From: Burkholderiales bacterium RIFCSPHIGHO2_12_FULL_63_20
GTDB lineage: Bacteria > Pseudomonadota > Gammaproteobacteria > Burkholderiales > Burkholderiaceae_C
Direction: 5' to 3'
NCBI GenBank assembly: GCA_001770775.1
Contig: MESA01000011.1
Coordinates: 148,494 to 212,493 of the forward strand
Length of the DNA: 64,000 bases
Shown: positions 39,104 to 48,151 of the stretch, piece after piece
Numbering within the stretch: position 1 is the first letter of the stretch
Layout of the letters: every line of letters starts with the position of its first letter
Notes under the pieces: generated by a model
Database searches by the model: none
What the model was told of the DNA's origin: nothing
The model's input: the letters and a program-made list of their open reading frames with translations, nothing else
Position numbers and translations under genes: made by a program

Positions 39104-40024
39104 ATGGCGCTCTATTTTTCTGGCCGGAAGCTGTTGAAGACTTTCTCGACGTATGCGCCGGATGAGCGCAATCGAATTGACTGGCGCGTCTACGAGGAAT
39201 GGCGTGACATCGATGAAGGCACCACCTCCCGCTGCGGTATCGAAGGAACCTGCACCGTCGAGGTCGCCAAGGGCATCAGCGAGAAGTCGATGTCCATCCT
39301 CAAGGAGGTCGCCGGCGTGACGCTGGGCCTCAAGGACGTGTGGGCCCTCAAGTACGACGTCGAACAGAGCATTGGTCGCGAAATCAACTGGGAGGTCACC
39401 GAGAAGTCCACCAAGTCGTTTCGCATCCAACCGCCAAAATGCGGACGCTCCGCGCTGACCGTCTATCAGCTCTTCAGAGTCTATGAGTTCACGTTCCTGA
39501 GAAAGAAGTGGCTCACCTTCAGCGAAGACAAGTGGGTTCGTCTGCCGACGCGGCGCATCGAAGAGCGCACCAACAATCACGATGCGATGCCGGACACCAT
39601 CGAGTCAGACCCCGCATGCAAATGCCCGCAGCCCCAGCCAGAGCCCACCTTCGATGGGTTCATGCACCTGAGCTTTGGCACCATCGGGATGCGGGTGCCC
39701 TACCGAGAGACACAGGCGGGATTCGAGCTGCAGATTGACCGCCACGTCATTCACTTTGGGTCGGACGATTTGCCAACCCTGATGCGCAGCCTGGAAGACG
39801 GCATCGACATCGCCGTGGATGCGGCTTTGGTGCCTGAGCCCCTGCGATTTCTGGGGCAAGTGGAGGAAGCCACTCAGTTGCTGGGACGCATGGTGAAGTG
39901 GGTCGATGAGGTTGAAGCGGCTGTGCCTGAGTTTGCGGACCCGGTCGTGTCCATCGCCATCTCAACAGAGACATGGGTGGCTGAAGACCCAACGCCCGGA
40001 CAAGCGCTGACGCCTGACGCGTGA
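39104..40024 (+). CDS. Hypothetical protein, 306 residues
   Basis: I do not recognise the family. The start ATG has GGAG ahead of it. The N-terminal ~130 residues contain alternating beta-like hydrophobic segments with charged loops (ISEKSMSILKEVAGVTLGLKDVW, then FRVYEFTFLRKKWLTF), the middle has a Cys pair in a Pro-rich linker (CKCPQPQPEP), and the C-terminal ~130 residues are helical and acidic. No signal peptide or membrane segment. It is downstream of the RNB gene in the same direction (68-base gap) and convergent with the MipA/OmpV gene. Confidence 0.75.
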   Translation: MALYFSGRKLLKTFSTYAPDERNRIDWRVYEEWRDIDEGTTSRCGIEGTCTVEVAKGISEKSMSILKEVAGVTLGLKDVWALKYDVEQSIGREINWEVTEKSTKSFRIQPPKCGRSALTVYQLFRVYEFTFLRKKWLTFSEDKWVRLPTRRIEERTNNHDAMPDTIESDPACKCPQPQPEPTFDGFMHLSFGTIGMRVPYRETQAGFELQIDRHVIHFGSDDLPTLMRSLEDGIDIAVDAALVPEPLRFLGQVEEATQLLGRMVKWVDEVEAAVPEFADPVVSIAISTETWVAEDPTPGQALTPDA

Positions 40025-40156
40025 CCTGCCCTTCGGAATCGACGCCTGCCGCGGGTGCCAGAACCGGTGGGGTGTTTCCTGGCAGATCACCCCGCGCGTG
40101 CTGACCGACGCGGTTGACATCGGTGACGTGCTACGTCCGCGCTCTCACACCACCGG

Positions 40157-40948
40157 TCAGAAGCTGTAGCCCAGCGCCAGCACGGCAGATGTGCTGCCCT
40201 TTTGGCGCACGATGGGACTGCGCCTCGCGTCGCCCAGGAGCTCGGTATAGGTCACTGACCCGGCCACGCTCCAGGCCGGGAGGATGCGATAGACCATCGA
40301 TGCGCCCAGGCGGACGTCTCTGAAACCGCTGCTGGGCGCGAACTGGGCGTAACCGCTGCGCAAAGCCTGGTCAGCGCCGATGCCAAAGTAGTCCTGCATG
40401 TAGTCCGAGTTGACCCAAGAGGTTGCCAGCGTGCTGCCGACCCGAACGCTCGGGCTGAGGGGGGTGCTCCATCCGGCCCCCAAGTCCACGACCAGACCCT
40501 TGCGATCATTGCCGCTGCCGTAGCGCAGCGAGGAGCTCAGCGTGATGCCGCTCGCCGGGCTGACGTTGAAGAACGCCCCCAGTTCCGGGCGAGCGTCAAT
40601 GTCACCCAGCCCTCGGAGAGCATCGCTGCGACGCTCCTTGCGGCCAAAGTCGGCGGTGACACGCACCCCATAGGCCCTGTCAGGCTGGGTCGAGGCGTTG
40701 TAGCCGACGCCGTTCAGGGCGCCTGCAAAGAAGCCGTTGCCCCACTGATAGTCGATGCTCGGGAGCACCCGCACGCGCGACTCATCGGAGCCCTGGTACT
40801 TGCTGCCCACCAGCACAGCCGCCCCCACCGTTCCGCCCTCGGACACATTGGGCGGGATGGCTCGACGGTAGAAGTCGGCCTGCGCATGGGCGAGGCCGCA
40901 CACACTGGTCAGGGAGGCGGTCGCCAGGAGAGCGAAGCTTCGTTTCAT
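40157..40948 (-). CDS. MipA/OmpV-family outer-membrane protein
   Basis: A 263-residue outer-membrane beta-barrel with a signal peptide (about 1-22, ending LAHAQA). It has the MipA/OmpV features: alternating strands such as VRVLPSIDYQWGNGFFAG, GVRVTADFGR, and a C-terminal strand ending in aromatic Phe (ALGYSF). MipA scaffolds murein synthases in E. coli; relatives are porin-like or channel proteins. Start at the ATG preceded by the signal. It converges with the unknown 306-residue gene. Confidence 0.9.
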   Translation of the reverse strand: MKRSFALLATASLTSVCGLAHAQADFYRRAIPPNVSEGGTVGAAVLVGSKYQGSDESRVRVLPSIDYQWGNGFFAGALNGVGYNASTQPDRAYGVRVTADFGRKERRSDALRGLGDIDARPELGAFFNVSPASGITLSSSLRYGSGNDRKGLVVDLGAGWSTPLSPSVRVGSTLATSWVNSDYMQDYFGIGADQALRSGYAQFAPSSGFRDVRLGASMVYRILPAWSVAGSVTYTELLGDARRSPIVRQKGSTSAVLALGYSF

Positions 40949-41107
40949 GGTGGGCACCTTCGGTGAAGTGTGGTGAGGGCCGGGGCAAAAGCTCGAAGAA
41001 CTTTCAACACCGAAAAACTGATTGGTCTATTTTTAGACTTTTCAGTATAGCCACAGGCAAGCGATTCCGTTGCGCTGTTTTCGAAGCCCACTTGCCCTTC
41101 GCCAGCG

Positions 41108-42025
41108 TCATCGGCGAAGAAACTTCAACTGGTGCGCCAAGACCTCGGGAAACAGCGGGTCGAAGTAGGGGTCAAAGTGATTTGCGTCGATTTCGATCAC
41201 CTGCACCTGGGGGTTGCACACGCGCCGAACCTTGTCCGACACAAAAGGCGCCACCGTGTCCCCCGTGGCACCGATCATGAGCATCGGGATCTTCACGTCC
41301 TTCAGGCGCAGCCACGGACGATAGAAAGGCATGGTGAGCACGGACTTTGCGGCCACGCGGTTGTCGTAGCCACGGCCCGTCAAGGCATCGAGTGCGATCT
41401 CCATGGCGTTCCAGGCGCCGTCGCGGTCCATGGTGCCGAACTCGCCTTCGCGGGCCAAGGTCGGCACGTAGATGGATGCCCCGGGTTTGATCTGATCCAG
41501 CGTGCCGAGACATGTCATCTTCAAGAGCCGTGCCGGCGGCGTGGCCAAGGTGGCGGCCAGGCCATCGAGCATCGGCACCTGGATGATCGCGCCCTTCAGT
41601 TCAGGATGCTGGGTCGCCAGATCGACCACATGCCCGCCGCCAAAAGAGGTGCCCCACAGCGTGATCTGATGCGCGGCCACCATGGGCTGAGACTTCAGGT
41701 GAGCGAGCGCCGTGTCGGCCACGCGCGTGCGGCGCCACGGGTTGATGCCCTGCCTGGGAAAGCCGCCGCTGTCGCCCCAGCCCGGGTAATCGAACTCCAT
41801 CACGGCGAAGCCCGCTTCGACGAAGCTGTGGGTGAACGACGAGGTCATGGCCCGCTGGATGCTGCCCCAGCCGCCCAGCATGAGGATGGCAGGCAGTTCC
41901 TGATCAGGCCTGGCATCTTGCGGCACATAGAGCGTGGCAGCGCAGAGCGCCCCCTCCGCCGTGAACGTGGACTTGAGGGTGCGCAGGCGCACATGCGAGG
42001 TGTCGGGATAGCGGCGAGACGTCAC
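41108..42025 (-). CDS. Alpha/beta hydrolase
   Basis: A 305-residue alpha/beta hydrolase. The nucleophile elbow is WGTSFGGGHV (Ser), the oxyanion region is ILMLGGWGSIQRAMTS, and the catalytic Asp and His appear in MIGATGDTVAPF and DANHFDPY. GTG is taken as start because it overlaps the stop of the upstream monooxygenase gene (GTGA), giving tight coupling; an ATG further upstream would lie inside that gene. Coupling to a Baeyer-Villiger monooxygenase suggests it hydrolyses the ester or lactone that enzyme makes. Confidence 0.87.
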   Translation of the reverse strand: MTSRRYPDTSHVRLRTLKSTFTAEGALCAATLYVPQDARPDQELPAILMLGGWGSIQRAMTSSFTHSFVEAGFAVMEFDYPGWGDSGGFPRQGINPWRRTRVADTALAHLKSQPMVAAHQITLWGTSFGGGHVVDLATQHPELKGAIIQVPMLDGLAATLATPPARLLKMTCLGTLDQIKPGASIYVPTLAREGEFGTMDRDGAWNAMEIALDALTGRGYDNRVAAKSVLTMPFYRPWLRLKDVKIPMLMIGATGDTVAPFVSDKVRRVCNPQVQVIEIDANHFDPYFDPLFPEVLAHQLKFLRR

Positions 42026-43527
42026 TTTGGGTTTCCTGAAGCAATGGGATTCGACATGAAGTGGTAGGCCTTGAGCGAGGCATGCCGCGTGAGCCAACGG
42101 TAGCCGAACGTGAAGCCGGGCCAGTTGGTGCTGTTGTGCCCGTTCGCATCCACGTACCAGCTCTTGCAGCCTTGCCACACCGTGGCCGTCAGGCGTTTTT
42201 GCACGGTGCCATTGAAGCGGGCGTAGCGCGCCTCATCCACTTCCATCGCGCTGGCGCCCGCCTGGTGAGCGGCCTTCATGCACCTCAGCACATGCGCGAT
42301 CTGGCTTTCGAGCATGTAGATGATCGAGTTGTGGCCCAGGTTGGTGTTGGGGCCATAAAGCATGAAAAAGTTGGGGAAGCCCGGCACCGTCATGCCCAGA
42401 TAGGCTTGCGCGCCCTGGCGCCACACATCATTGAGCTCCCGCCCCTCCCGGCCCGTGATCGTCATCGGCGCCAGGAACTCCGTGGCCGCAAAGCCGGTGC
42501 CGTAGATGATCGCGTCCACGGCATGGTGCTGCCCATCGGTCGTCTCGATGCCATCGGCCGTGATGCGGCGGATGCCCTGGGTGACCAGGTTCACGTTGGG
42601 CTTGACCATGGTGGCCAGGTACTCATTGGACAGCAAGATGCGCTTGCAGCCGATGGGGTAGTCCGGCGTCAACCGGGCACGCAGACCCGCGTCGGGCACC
42701 TGCCGATGCAGCAGCTTCTTGAAGGGCAGGCCACCGGCCAGCGCCATCAACGCCTTGATGCGAATGAAGGCCAGCGCCCGACCTTCGTATTGGGCATAGA
42801 TGCGGGCCCTGTGCAGGGCCATGGTCCAAGGCAAGTGCTTGAACATGGCCTTGCGCCAGCCCGCATACGGGCCATCTGGACGAGGCAGGATGTAGGCAGC
42901 CGAGCGTTGAAACACCGACAACTGGCTCACCTGACCTGCAATGGCGGGCACGAACTGGATGGCCGAAGCCCCCGTGCCAATCACCGCGACGCGCTTGCCT
43001 GTCAGGTCATAGCGGTGGTCCCAGTCGGCGGAGTGGTGCACATGCCCCTTGAAGTGGGCCATGCCCTCCAGCTTGGGATAAACCGGCCGGCTGAGCTGCC
43101 CCGTGGCGGTGACGAGAAAACGGGCTTGCAGGACCTGCCCGCTGCGCAAGGTCACGGTCCACAGCGCGAGGTCCGCGTGGTAGTGGGCGTCCGCCACCTC
43201 GCAGCCAAAACGGATGGAGGGCAACAGGCCGTACTTCTCGGCGCAGTGTTTCAGGTACTGGTAGATCTCGGCCTGGGGTGCAAAGACCCGGGACCAGTTC
43301 GGATTGGGCTCGAACGAGAACGAATACAAGTGCGACGGCACGTCACACGCGGCACCGGGATAGGTGTTGTCTCGCCAGACTCCGCCGACATCGCTTTGCT
43401 TCTCCAGAATGAGGAAGTCGCCAAGGCCCGCCTTCTTCAATGCCACCGCCATCCCGATGCCCGCAAAGCCGGATCCGATGATGATGGTGTGAAGCGTGGC
43501 CTTGGCGTCCGAGCCGGTGCGTTGCAT
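42022..43527 (-). CDS. Flavin monooxygenase, Baeyer-Villiger type
   Basis: A 501-residue FAD/NADPH monooxygenase. FAD motif HTIIIGSGFAGIGMA is N-terminal, a second dinucleotide motif is RVAVIGTGASAIQFVP, and the Baeyer-Villiger fingerprint FxGxxxHxxxWD is present as FKGHVHHSADWD. It would insert oxygen next to a ketone (linear, cyclic or steroid), forming an ester or lactone. It is translationally coupled to an alpha/beta hydrolase that could open the product, and divergent from an AraC regulator, a typical catabolic cassette. Alternative: AlmA-like alkane oxidation. Confidence 0.92.
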   Translation of the reverse strand: MQRTGSDAKATLHTIIIGSGFAGIGMAVALKKAGLGDFLILEKQSDVGGVWRDNTYPGAACDVPSHLYSFSFEPNPNWSRVFAPQAEIYQYLKHCAEKYGLLPSIRFGCEVADAHYHADLALWTVTLRSGQVLQARFLVTATGQLSRPVYPKLEGMAHFKGHVHHSADWDHRYDLTGKRVAVIGTGASAIQFVPAIAGQVSQLSVFQRSAAYILPRPDGPYAGWRKAMFKHLPWTMALHRARIYAQYEGRALAFIRIKALMALAGGLPFKKLLHRQVPDAGLRARLTPDYPIGCKRILLSNEYLATMVKPNVNLVTQGIRRITADGIETTDGQHHAVDAIIYGTGFAATEFLAPMTITGREGRELNDVWRQGAQAYLGMTVPGFPNFFMLYGPNTNLGHNSIIYMLESQIAHVLRCMKAAHQAGASAMEVDEARYARFNGTVQKRLTATVWQGCKSWYVDANGHNSTNWPGFTFGYRWLTRHASLKAYHFMSNPIASGNPK

Positions 43528-43662
43528 GTGTTGAAACCCCCAAGTGCAAACAAAGGTCTGCGATGTCAGGGCGAATCATGCGCAAAACCACCGCCCTTGC
43601 GAATGTTGACTCAGGACAAAGGCTTTATGATTTAGGCCACACACATAGGTGTTCACCCCTCC

Positions 43663-44697
43663 ATGAGCTTTTGGGATTTCAAGCGCAGTTCAGCGAGCGT
43701 TCGCCTGTTGGTCGAGTTCGGCCAAGAGCAGGGGCTGGACATCGCCAAACTCCTGGCGCGCTCCCGCCTGAAAGAAGCCGACCTGGCTGATCCGGCCCTG
43801 GAGCTCGATGCCAGCCAGGAGTTGTGTGTGGTGGGCAACCTGATCCGCGCGTGCCGGCAGCCGGGACTGGGGCTGGAAGTCGGCATGCGCTACAACTTCG
43901 CGTCCTACGGGCTGTGGGGTCTGGGCCTGGTCAGCAGTGCAACGGCGGGCGACGCCTTGGCGCTGGCCCTGCGCTTCATCCCCCTGACGTTTGCCTTCTG
44001 CCGCATTTCTGGCGACCTGGACGGCGAGCTGTGCACGGTCACGTTCGAGGCCCCGGACGTGGAGCCTGCGCTCCAGCGCTTCCTGGTGGAGCGCGATGTG
44101 GCGGCGGCCTCCCGCTTGATGAGGGAGACGCTGGGGCCGACGTTCACCTTGTCGCGCTTCACCCTTCAGCACACCATCCCGCTCGGGGCCAGCTGGCTCG
44201 ACGCTCACTTGAACATGCGTGGGGGCCGTCCCGAATTTGGCGCCCACAGCAACAGCTTGTCGTTTGACCGCAAGCTGTTGGACCTGCGACTGCCTCAAGC
44301 CAATCCGGTCACGGTGGCCATGTGCGAGCGTGCCTGCGAGGAGCTGATCGAACGCCGCCGCGCGCGCCTGGGCACGAGTGAATGCGTGCGCCAGTACCTG
44401 GACGCGGCACCGCTCAACATGGCGCCGGATCTGCCGCAGGCTGCGCGCATGTTGGGGCTCAGTGAGCGGACTCTGAAGCGGCGTCTTCAGGATGAGGGCA
44501 CCTCATTCAGGGTGCTGCTGGCCGAGGTGCGCGGACATCAGGCCAACGGGCTGTTGGCCGATGCCAGCTTGTCCCTCACCGACATTGCCGAGCGCATGGG
44601 CTTCAGCGACCTGTCCAGCTTCTCCCAGGCGTACAAGCGGTGGTTTGGTGTGGCGCCGAGCGCGGGGCGAAGTGGCGTTCAGGACGGCGCCCCGTGA
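43663..44697 (+). CDS. AraC-family transcriptional regulator
   Basis: A 344-residue regulator with an N-terminal ligand domain (arabinose-binding AraC-type, about 20-200) and a C-terminal double helix-turn-helix (about 240-335, LPQAARMLGLSERTLKRRLQDEG, then ITDIAERMGFSDLSSFSQAYKRW-like). It is transcribed divergently from the monooxygenase/hydrolase operon and probably activates it on substrate binding. The 135-base spacer would hold both promoters; I could not assign operators. Confidence 0.92.
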   Translation: MSFWDFKRSSASVRLLVEFGQEQGLDIAKLLARSRLKEADLADPALELDASQELCVVGNLIRACRQPGLGLEVGMRYNFASYGLWGLGLVSSATAGDALALALRFIPLTFAFCRISGDLDGELCTVTFEAPDVEPALQRFLVERDVAAASRLMRETLGPTFTLSRFTLQHTIPLGASWLDAHLNMRGGRPEFGAHSNSLSFDRKLLDLRLPQANPVTVAMCERACEELIERRRARLGTSECVRQYLDAAPLNMAPDLPQAARMLGLSERTLKRRLQDEGTSFRVLLAEVRGHQANGLLADASLSLTDIAERMGFSDLSSFSQAYKRWFGVAPSAGRSGVQDGAP

Positions 44698-44725
44698 GGG
44701 GTGAAGTGCGCCGTCCTGAATTCAG

Positions 44726-45973
44726 TCACCTGCTTTCCGTGGCACCGGATCCTGGTTGGTTCATGACCTCGTCCAGGATGTTCAAGCCCGTCTGAACCTC
44801 CTGCGCCGTACTGTTGAGCCGAGGCATGAAGCGCAAGCAATGCGGCCGTGCGGCGTTCACCAGCAGCCCTTGTTCACGGCAAGCCCGCACCACTTCGGCC
44901 GCGTTGTCGCTGCCCAGCTCCAGCGCCCACAACAAGCCGGCGCCACGCACCTCGCCCAAACCGTGCCGCTGCGACAGTTGCAGCAGCCCCTCTTGCAACT
45001 GCTGGCCCCGCTCACGCACCTGCGCAAGGAAATCCGGCTGACTCAGCTCCTGCAGCACGGCCAGGCTGACCGCGCACATCAACGGGTTGCCGGCGTAGGT
45101 GCCGCCTTGGTCACCATGCTCGAACACGCTGCAATGCTGCTGTGCCAGCACCGCAGACATGGGCACCCCACCGCCCAGCCCCTTGCCCAGGGTCAGGATG
45201 TCGGGCTTGACGCCGTAGTGCTGAAAGCCAAACAGCTCCCCCAGGCGGCCGCAGCCGGTCTGCACCTCGTCAAAGATCAGCAGCAGACCGCGCTCGTCGC
45301 ACAACTCGCGCAGCGCTTGCAGGAAGGCACGCGTGGCCGGGCGCACGCCAGCTTCGCCCTGCACCGGCTCCAGCATGATGGCGACCGTGCGTTCGCTCAG
45401 CACCCGATGGACGGAGTCCAGGTCGTTCAGCGTGGCCTTGGCAAAGCCCGGCATATTCGGCGGAAACAAGGCGTCCCACCCTGCTTTGCCGCTGGCCGCC
45501 ATGGTCGCCAGATTCCGCCCGTGGAAGGCGTTGTCGAAGGTGATGATCTCGAACGCCCCCGCGCCCGCCTCTCGTCTGGCCGCACGCTCCCCATTGCGTC
45601 CCCCTGTACGACCCCATTTGCGCGCCAGCTTGATCGCCCCTTCGTTGGCCTCCGCCCCCGTGCTGCCAAAGAAGACCTGATCGAACCCGCTGAGCGCGCA
45701 CAGGCGCTGCGCCAACTCCAGCGACGGCAGGTTGTACAGCGCCGGACTGGGCGTGAGCAGTTGGGTGGACTGCGCCTGCAACGCCTGGGTGATGATCGCC
45801 GGACAATGTCCCAGCGCGTTGACCGCCCAGCCTTGCAACCAATCCAGGTAGCGCCGCCCCGCCTGGTCCCACAGCCACGCGCCTTCGCCGCGCACGAAAA
45901 CGTCGGCGGGGCGGGCGGTCACAGACATCAGATGCTGGCACTGCTGTGGGTGGTGGGGCTGGAGCGTGTTCAT
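44726..45973 (-). CDS. argD: Acetylornithine aminotransferase
   Basis: A 415-residue PLP enzyme of the class III aminotransferase group, most like ArgD (N-acetylornithine to N-acetylglutamate semialdehyde, arginine pathway; the lysine-pathway succinyldiaminopimelate reaction is the known side activity). The PLP region is complete: FFGSTGAEANEGAIKLARKWG, the LLIFDEVQTGCGRLG block and the PLP lysine in LTLGKGLGGGVPMSA. The internal region with ARREAGAGAFEIITFDNAFHGRN is normal for the family. A strong intrinsic terminator sits in its leader 28 bases before the start, suggesting attenuation. Confidence 0.9.
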   Translation of the reverse strand: MNTLQPHHPQQCQHLMSVTARPADVFVRGEGAWLWDQAGRRYLDWLQGWAVNALGHCPAIITQALQAQSTQLLTPSPALYNLPSLELAQRLCALSGFDQVFFGSTGAEANEGAIKLARKWGRTGGRNGERAARREAGAGAFEIITFDNAFHGRNLATMAASGKAGWDALFPPNMPGFAKATLNDLDSVHRVLSERTVAIMLEPVQGEAGVRPATRAFLQALRELCDERGLLLIFDEVQTGCGRLGELFGFQHYGVKPDILTLGKGLGGGVPMSAVLAQQHCSVFEHGDQGGTYAGNPLMCAVSLAVLQELSQPDFLAQVRERGQQLQEGLLQLSQRHGLGEVRGAGLLWALELGSDNAAEVVRACREQGLLVNAARPHCLRFMPRLNSTAQEVQTGLNILDEVMNQPGSGATESR

Positions 45974-46000
45974 GGTCAAGGGCCTTTCATGCGGCGGGAC

Positions 46001-46035
46001 AAAGAAAAAGGCCACGGGGGTGAGCCGTGGCCTTT
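46001..46035 (-). terminator. Intrinsic terminator in the argD leader (probable attenuator)
   Basis: On the minus strand a perfect 11-bp stem AAAGGCCACGG with its complement and a 7-base loop is followed by TTTTTCTTT, a strong terminator. It lies only 28 bases before the argD start codon, and no gene upstream on this strand needs ending, so transcription into argD must be conditionally terminated. In the other direction only three T's follow, so it is oriented for argD. Confidence 0.75.
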
Positions 46036-46057
46036 GGGGAGGAAAGTGGTGGTTCGT

Positions 46058-46156
46058 CTACATCTTCACCATCTCAACCTCGCGCGCAGGACACGGCAAC
46101 GAGCGACGGGCTCGTGCGGCTCGGGCTGCGGCGATGGGGCGGGAGAGGTGATGCAT
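46058..46156 (-). CDS. Possible leader peptide for argD attenuation
   Basis: A 32-codon frame on the minus strand (MHHLSRP start, ending EMVKM) ending 23 bases before the argD attenuator stem. It has six Arg codons, several clustered in the middle (RAARARRS), which would suit an arginine-sensing leader for an arginine-pathway gene. Arg codons are common in short GC-rich frames, so this may be chance; no strong ribosome binding site was identified. Confidence 0.35.
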   Translation of the reverse strand: MHHLSRPIAAARAARARRSLPCPAREVEMVKM

Positions 46157-46374
46157 ATCGAAAATCGTACAAGAAAGGCTGCTGCGATGCAGCATTTTTG
46201 ATCACCGGCCCGCCGCCGTCCGTTGCGCCCCCGTTTTGCCTGCGCTGTGCAGCAGCAACACGGTCTCCCCAGCCCCACGCTCGCGGACCAAGTTGACACA
46301 AGCGTCACAGGCTGGTGGCGCCCTTCATAATCAAGACCTGCCCCCCCGCGTGTTCGAGATGCCTACCTTTCACC

Positions 46375-46857
46375 ATGGATAAATTCTTGCTGCAGCAGCA
46401 GGTGCTGGAACGGCTGGCTGAAGACCTGCTGCAAGCCGAACAGGCCGTGCGGGTGGCCCATGAAACGGCGACTCACGAAGAAAACATCGCCGAAAACAAA
46501 TACGACACCTTGGGGCTCGAAGCCGCCTACCTGGCCACCGGCCAAGCTCGGCGCGCCGAAGCCATCCGCCAGGCCATGGCCAATTGGCGCCAATTCCGCC
46601 CGCACCCCTACGACGCCAGCAAAGGCATACAGCTCGGCGCGCTGGTCTGCCTGGTCGATTCCGACAACAAGCAGCAACAGCTCTTTCTCGGCCCGGATGG
46701 GGGCAGCATGAAGTTGGTCATCGGCGCACAACTCGTTCAGGTCATCAGCAGCGAAGCCCCTTTGGGCAGGGCCATGCTGGGCAAATGCGAGGGCGATGAG
46801 GTGTCGATACAGGTCGCCCCAATCCGACAGCAGTTTGAGGTGCTGTGGGTTCATTGA
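46375..46857 (+). CDS. GreA/GreB-family transcription factor
   Basis: A 160-residue Gre-family protein with an N-terminal coiled coil (about 1-75) and a C-terminal FKBP-like domain that docks on RNA polymerase. Acidic residues at the predicted tip (HEENIAENKYDTLGLEAAYLA) match those that promote cleavage of backtracked RNA in GreA and GreB. It is short for either, and the tip differs in detail, so it may be a Gre-like paralogue that binds the secondary channel without full cleavage activity. The ATG at 46375 fits the family; an upstream in-frame ATG adds unlikely residues. Confidence 0.85.
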   Translation: MDKFLLQQQVLERLAEDLLQAEQAVRVAHETATHEENIAENKYDTLGLEAAYLATGQARRAEAIRQAMANWRQFRPHPYDASKGIQLGALVCLVDSDNKQQQLFLGPDGGSMKLVIGAQLVQVISSEAPLGRAMLGKCEGDEVSIQVAPIRQQFEVLWVH

Positions 46858-47254
46858 GCCGCAAGCAAGCTCACGCCGAATTGGCCCAGGTCAGCAGCAC
46901 TTTGAAGTCGGCGACTGGGTCAGAGATGTCACAGGCGCATGAATGACCGCTGTGTGTCCCAGACCGTGAACTCATGGGGAGCGACATCACCGGCAACAAC
47001 CGCTGCAGAACTGCCACTCGGCTAGCAAGGTCAGCTTCAGGCTGGGAGCAGTCGGTTGCCACTCGTCGACCTCATGGCGATACGAGCACTGGGTCGGATG
47101 CCCATCAGCGGTCATTCACCAGGGTTGGCAATCGACCCGCTGCGGACCTTCGACTTGCCGGTCTAATCGCCGAAATGCAGTCGCACATGCCTTATAAACA
47201 GCAGAAGCCGCAAGCAAACTGTCTATTGAATCGCCTACCGGATGACCATAAGAG
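46858..47254. other. Gene-free spacer at the start of the accessory island
   Basis: A 397-base stretch with stop codons in all frames on the plus strand and only a short minus-strand frame (46871-47062) that looks like chance. The GC content falls here relative to the upstream genes, so this is the approximate left edge of the island. I find no tRNA, attachment repeat or integrase that would define how it entered. Confidence 0.55.
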
Positions 47255-47962
47255 ATGCCTAATTACACCGCTGCAGAAGTCACGCATATCGCCAATCAAG
47301 TGTGTATCGCCTACGCGGGGGCGGATGCGCTAGCCAACTGGTACGCAGCCTATCAGTGGCAAGGTGAGGCGGTTGGGCCTGCATGGCGGAGAAGGCAGGA
47401 GTTGCAAGCCAATCTTCTTGCGACTGGATTCGCCCTCCCAGAATTACAGGCCATCCGCCAGTGGGGTTTCAACAATGCCACCTGTCCCGAATTGAACAAT
47501 CCCGCCCTCCTTGCATCGCTTCAAGCCTGCCTTCACTCATTTCAGATGGGTGTGCGCCCTCAACAGGAGGCATCTCTCGCATACTTCCTTGACCTGCAAC
47601 GAACAGTCAATGCAAACATCGGGCTTGCGCGTGTGTCCAAATGGATCTGCTTCGTGGACCAAACTCGTTTCGCGATCTTAGATTCCAGAGTTTCCAGGGG
47701 CCTGTATCCGGTCAGCGTTGACAGGAATCACCGAGCGTTTCCCGTGTTAGGCGGTAGAGTTGCTGGAGCGTCCGACCCAATGGCGCATTGGAAGCCAGAG
47801 CGTCTGGCGCGCATGTATATCGACTACCTTGACGTGATGCAGCTTGTGGGACTTCAGTGTGAGATGCAACCCGCTCAAGTCGAAATGGCCCTTTTCATGA
47901 TTGGGCAGCCCGCACTCCCCGGACCGTTGAATCCTACACTCCGCCGAGCGATGTGGTGCTAA
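47255..47962 (+). CDS. Hypothetical island protein, D-x-R-V motif, 235 residues
   Basis: A protein I do not recognise, with a helical fold. A central block RVSKWICFVDQTRFAILDSRVSRGLYPV and a C-terminal PAQVEMALFMIG are echoed in another island protein at 51.3 kb (MTKIHSLLDTTGSPIYDGRVG, then HAFEAGLFMLG). Both blocks resemble the DNA-glycosylase-like (OGG-fold) domain found in some defence-associated proteins, but this is tentative; the catalytic Lys of a glycosylase is not obvious. It is less GC-rich than core genes. It is preceded by a moderate AAGAG site. Confidence 0.65.
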   Translation: MPNYTAAEVTHIANQVCIAYAGADALANWYAAYQWQGEAVGPAWRRRQELQANLLATGFALPELQAIRQWGFNNATCPELNNPALLASLQACLHSFQMGVRPQQEASLAYFLDLQRTVNANIGLARVSKWICFVDQTRFAILDSRVSRGLYPVSVDRNHRAFPVLGGRVAGASDPMAHWKPERLARMYIDYLDVMQLVGLQCEMQPAQVEMALFMIGQPALPGPLNPTLRRAMWC

Positions 47963-48151
47963 TAGCAAAGCTTTATGGGAACGCGCTACAGGCAAGTAGA
48001 GTAAGTCGCTTTGACGTTCTGCCCCAGTCATTGAGCGCTATCGAACAGGTCCGAAACTCGCTGCGAAGCCTCAGGCCCCAGAGACGAAGAGGCCGCGCCG
48101 CTATGCTGTGAACTGGTCACCTGCAAGAATCAGAATATGGTGGGCGCATCC

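Larger units (their letters stand above)
45974..46374. other. Divergent intergenic region between argD and the Gre gene
   Basis: A 401-base spacer. The argD side holds the leader terminator and possible leader peptide described separately. A short hairpin (46180-46194) with a T-run on the plus strand lies in the middle. I see no clear -35/-10 pair for either gene. Confidence 0.6.

Noticed and set aside
45972..46151. A plus-strand frame with KWWFVYIFTI that looks like a Trp/Phe leader peptide
   Set aside because: The terminator lies before, not after, the Trp codons in this direction and has only three T's; the next gene is a Gre factor, not an aromatic amino-acid gene.
46180..46199. Short hairpin (TGCTGC with GCAGCA) followed by TTTTT on the plus strand
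   Set aside because: No plus-strand gene lies upstream to need terminating, and the stem is only 6 bp with a 3-base loop. It may be chance.
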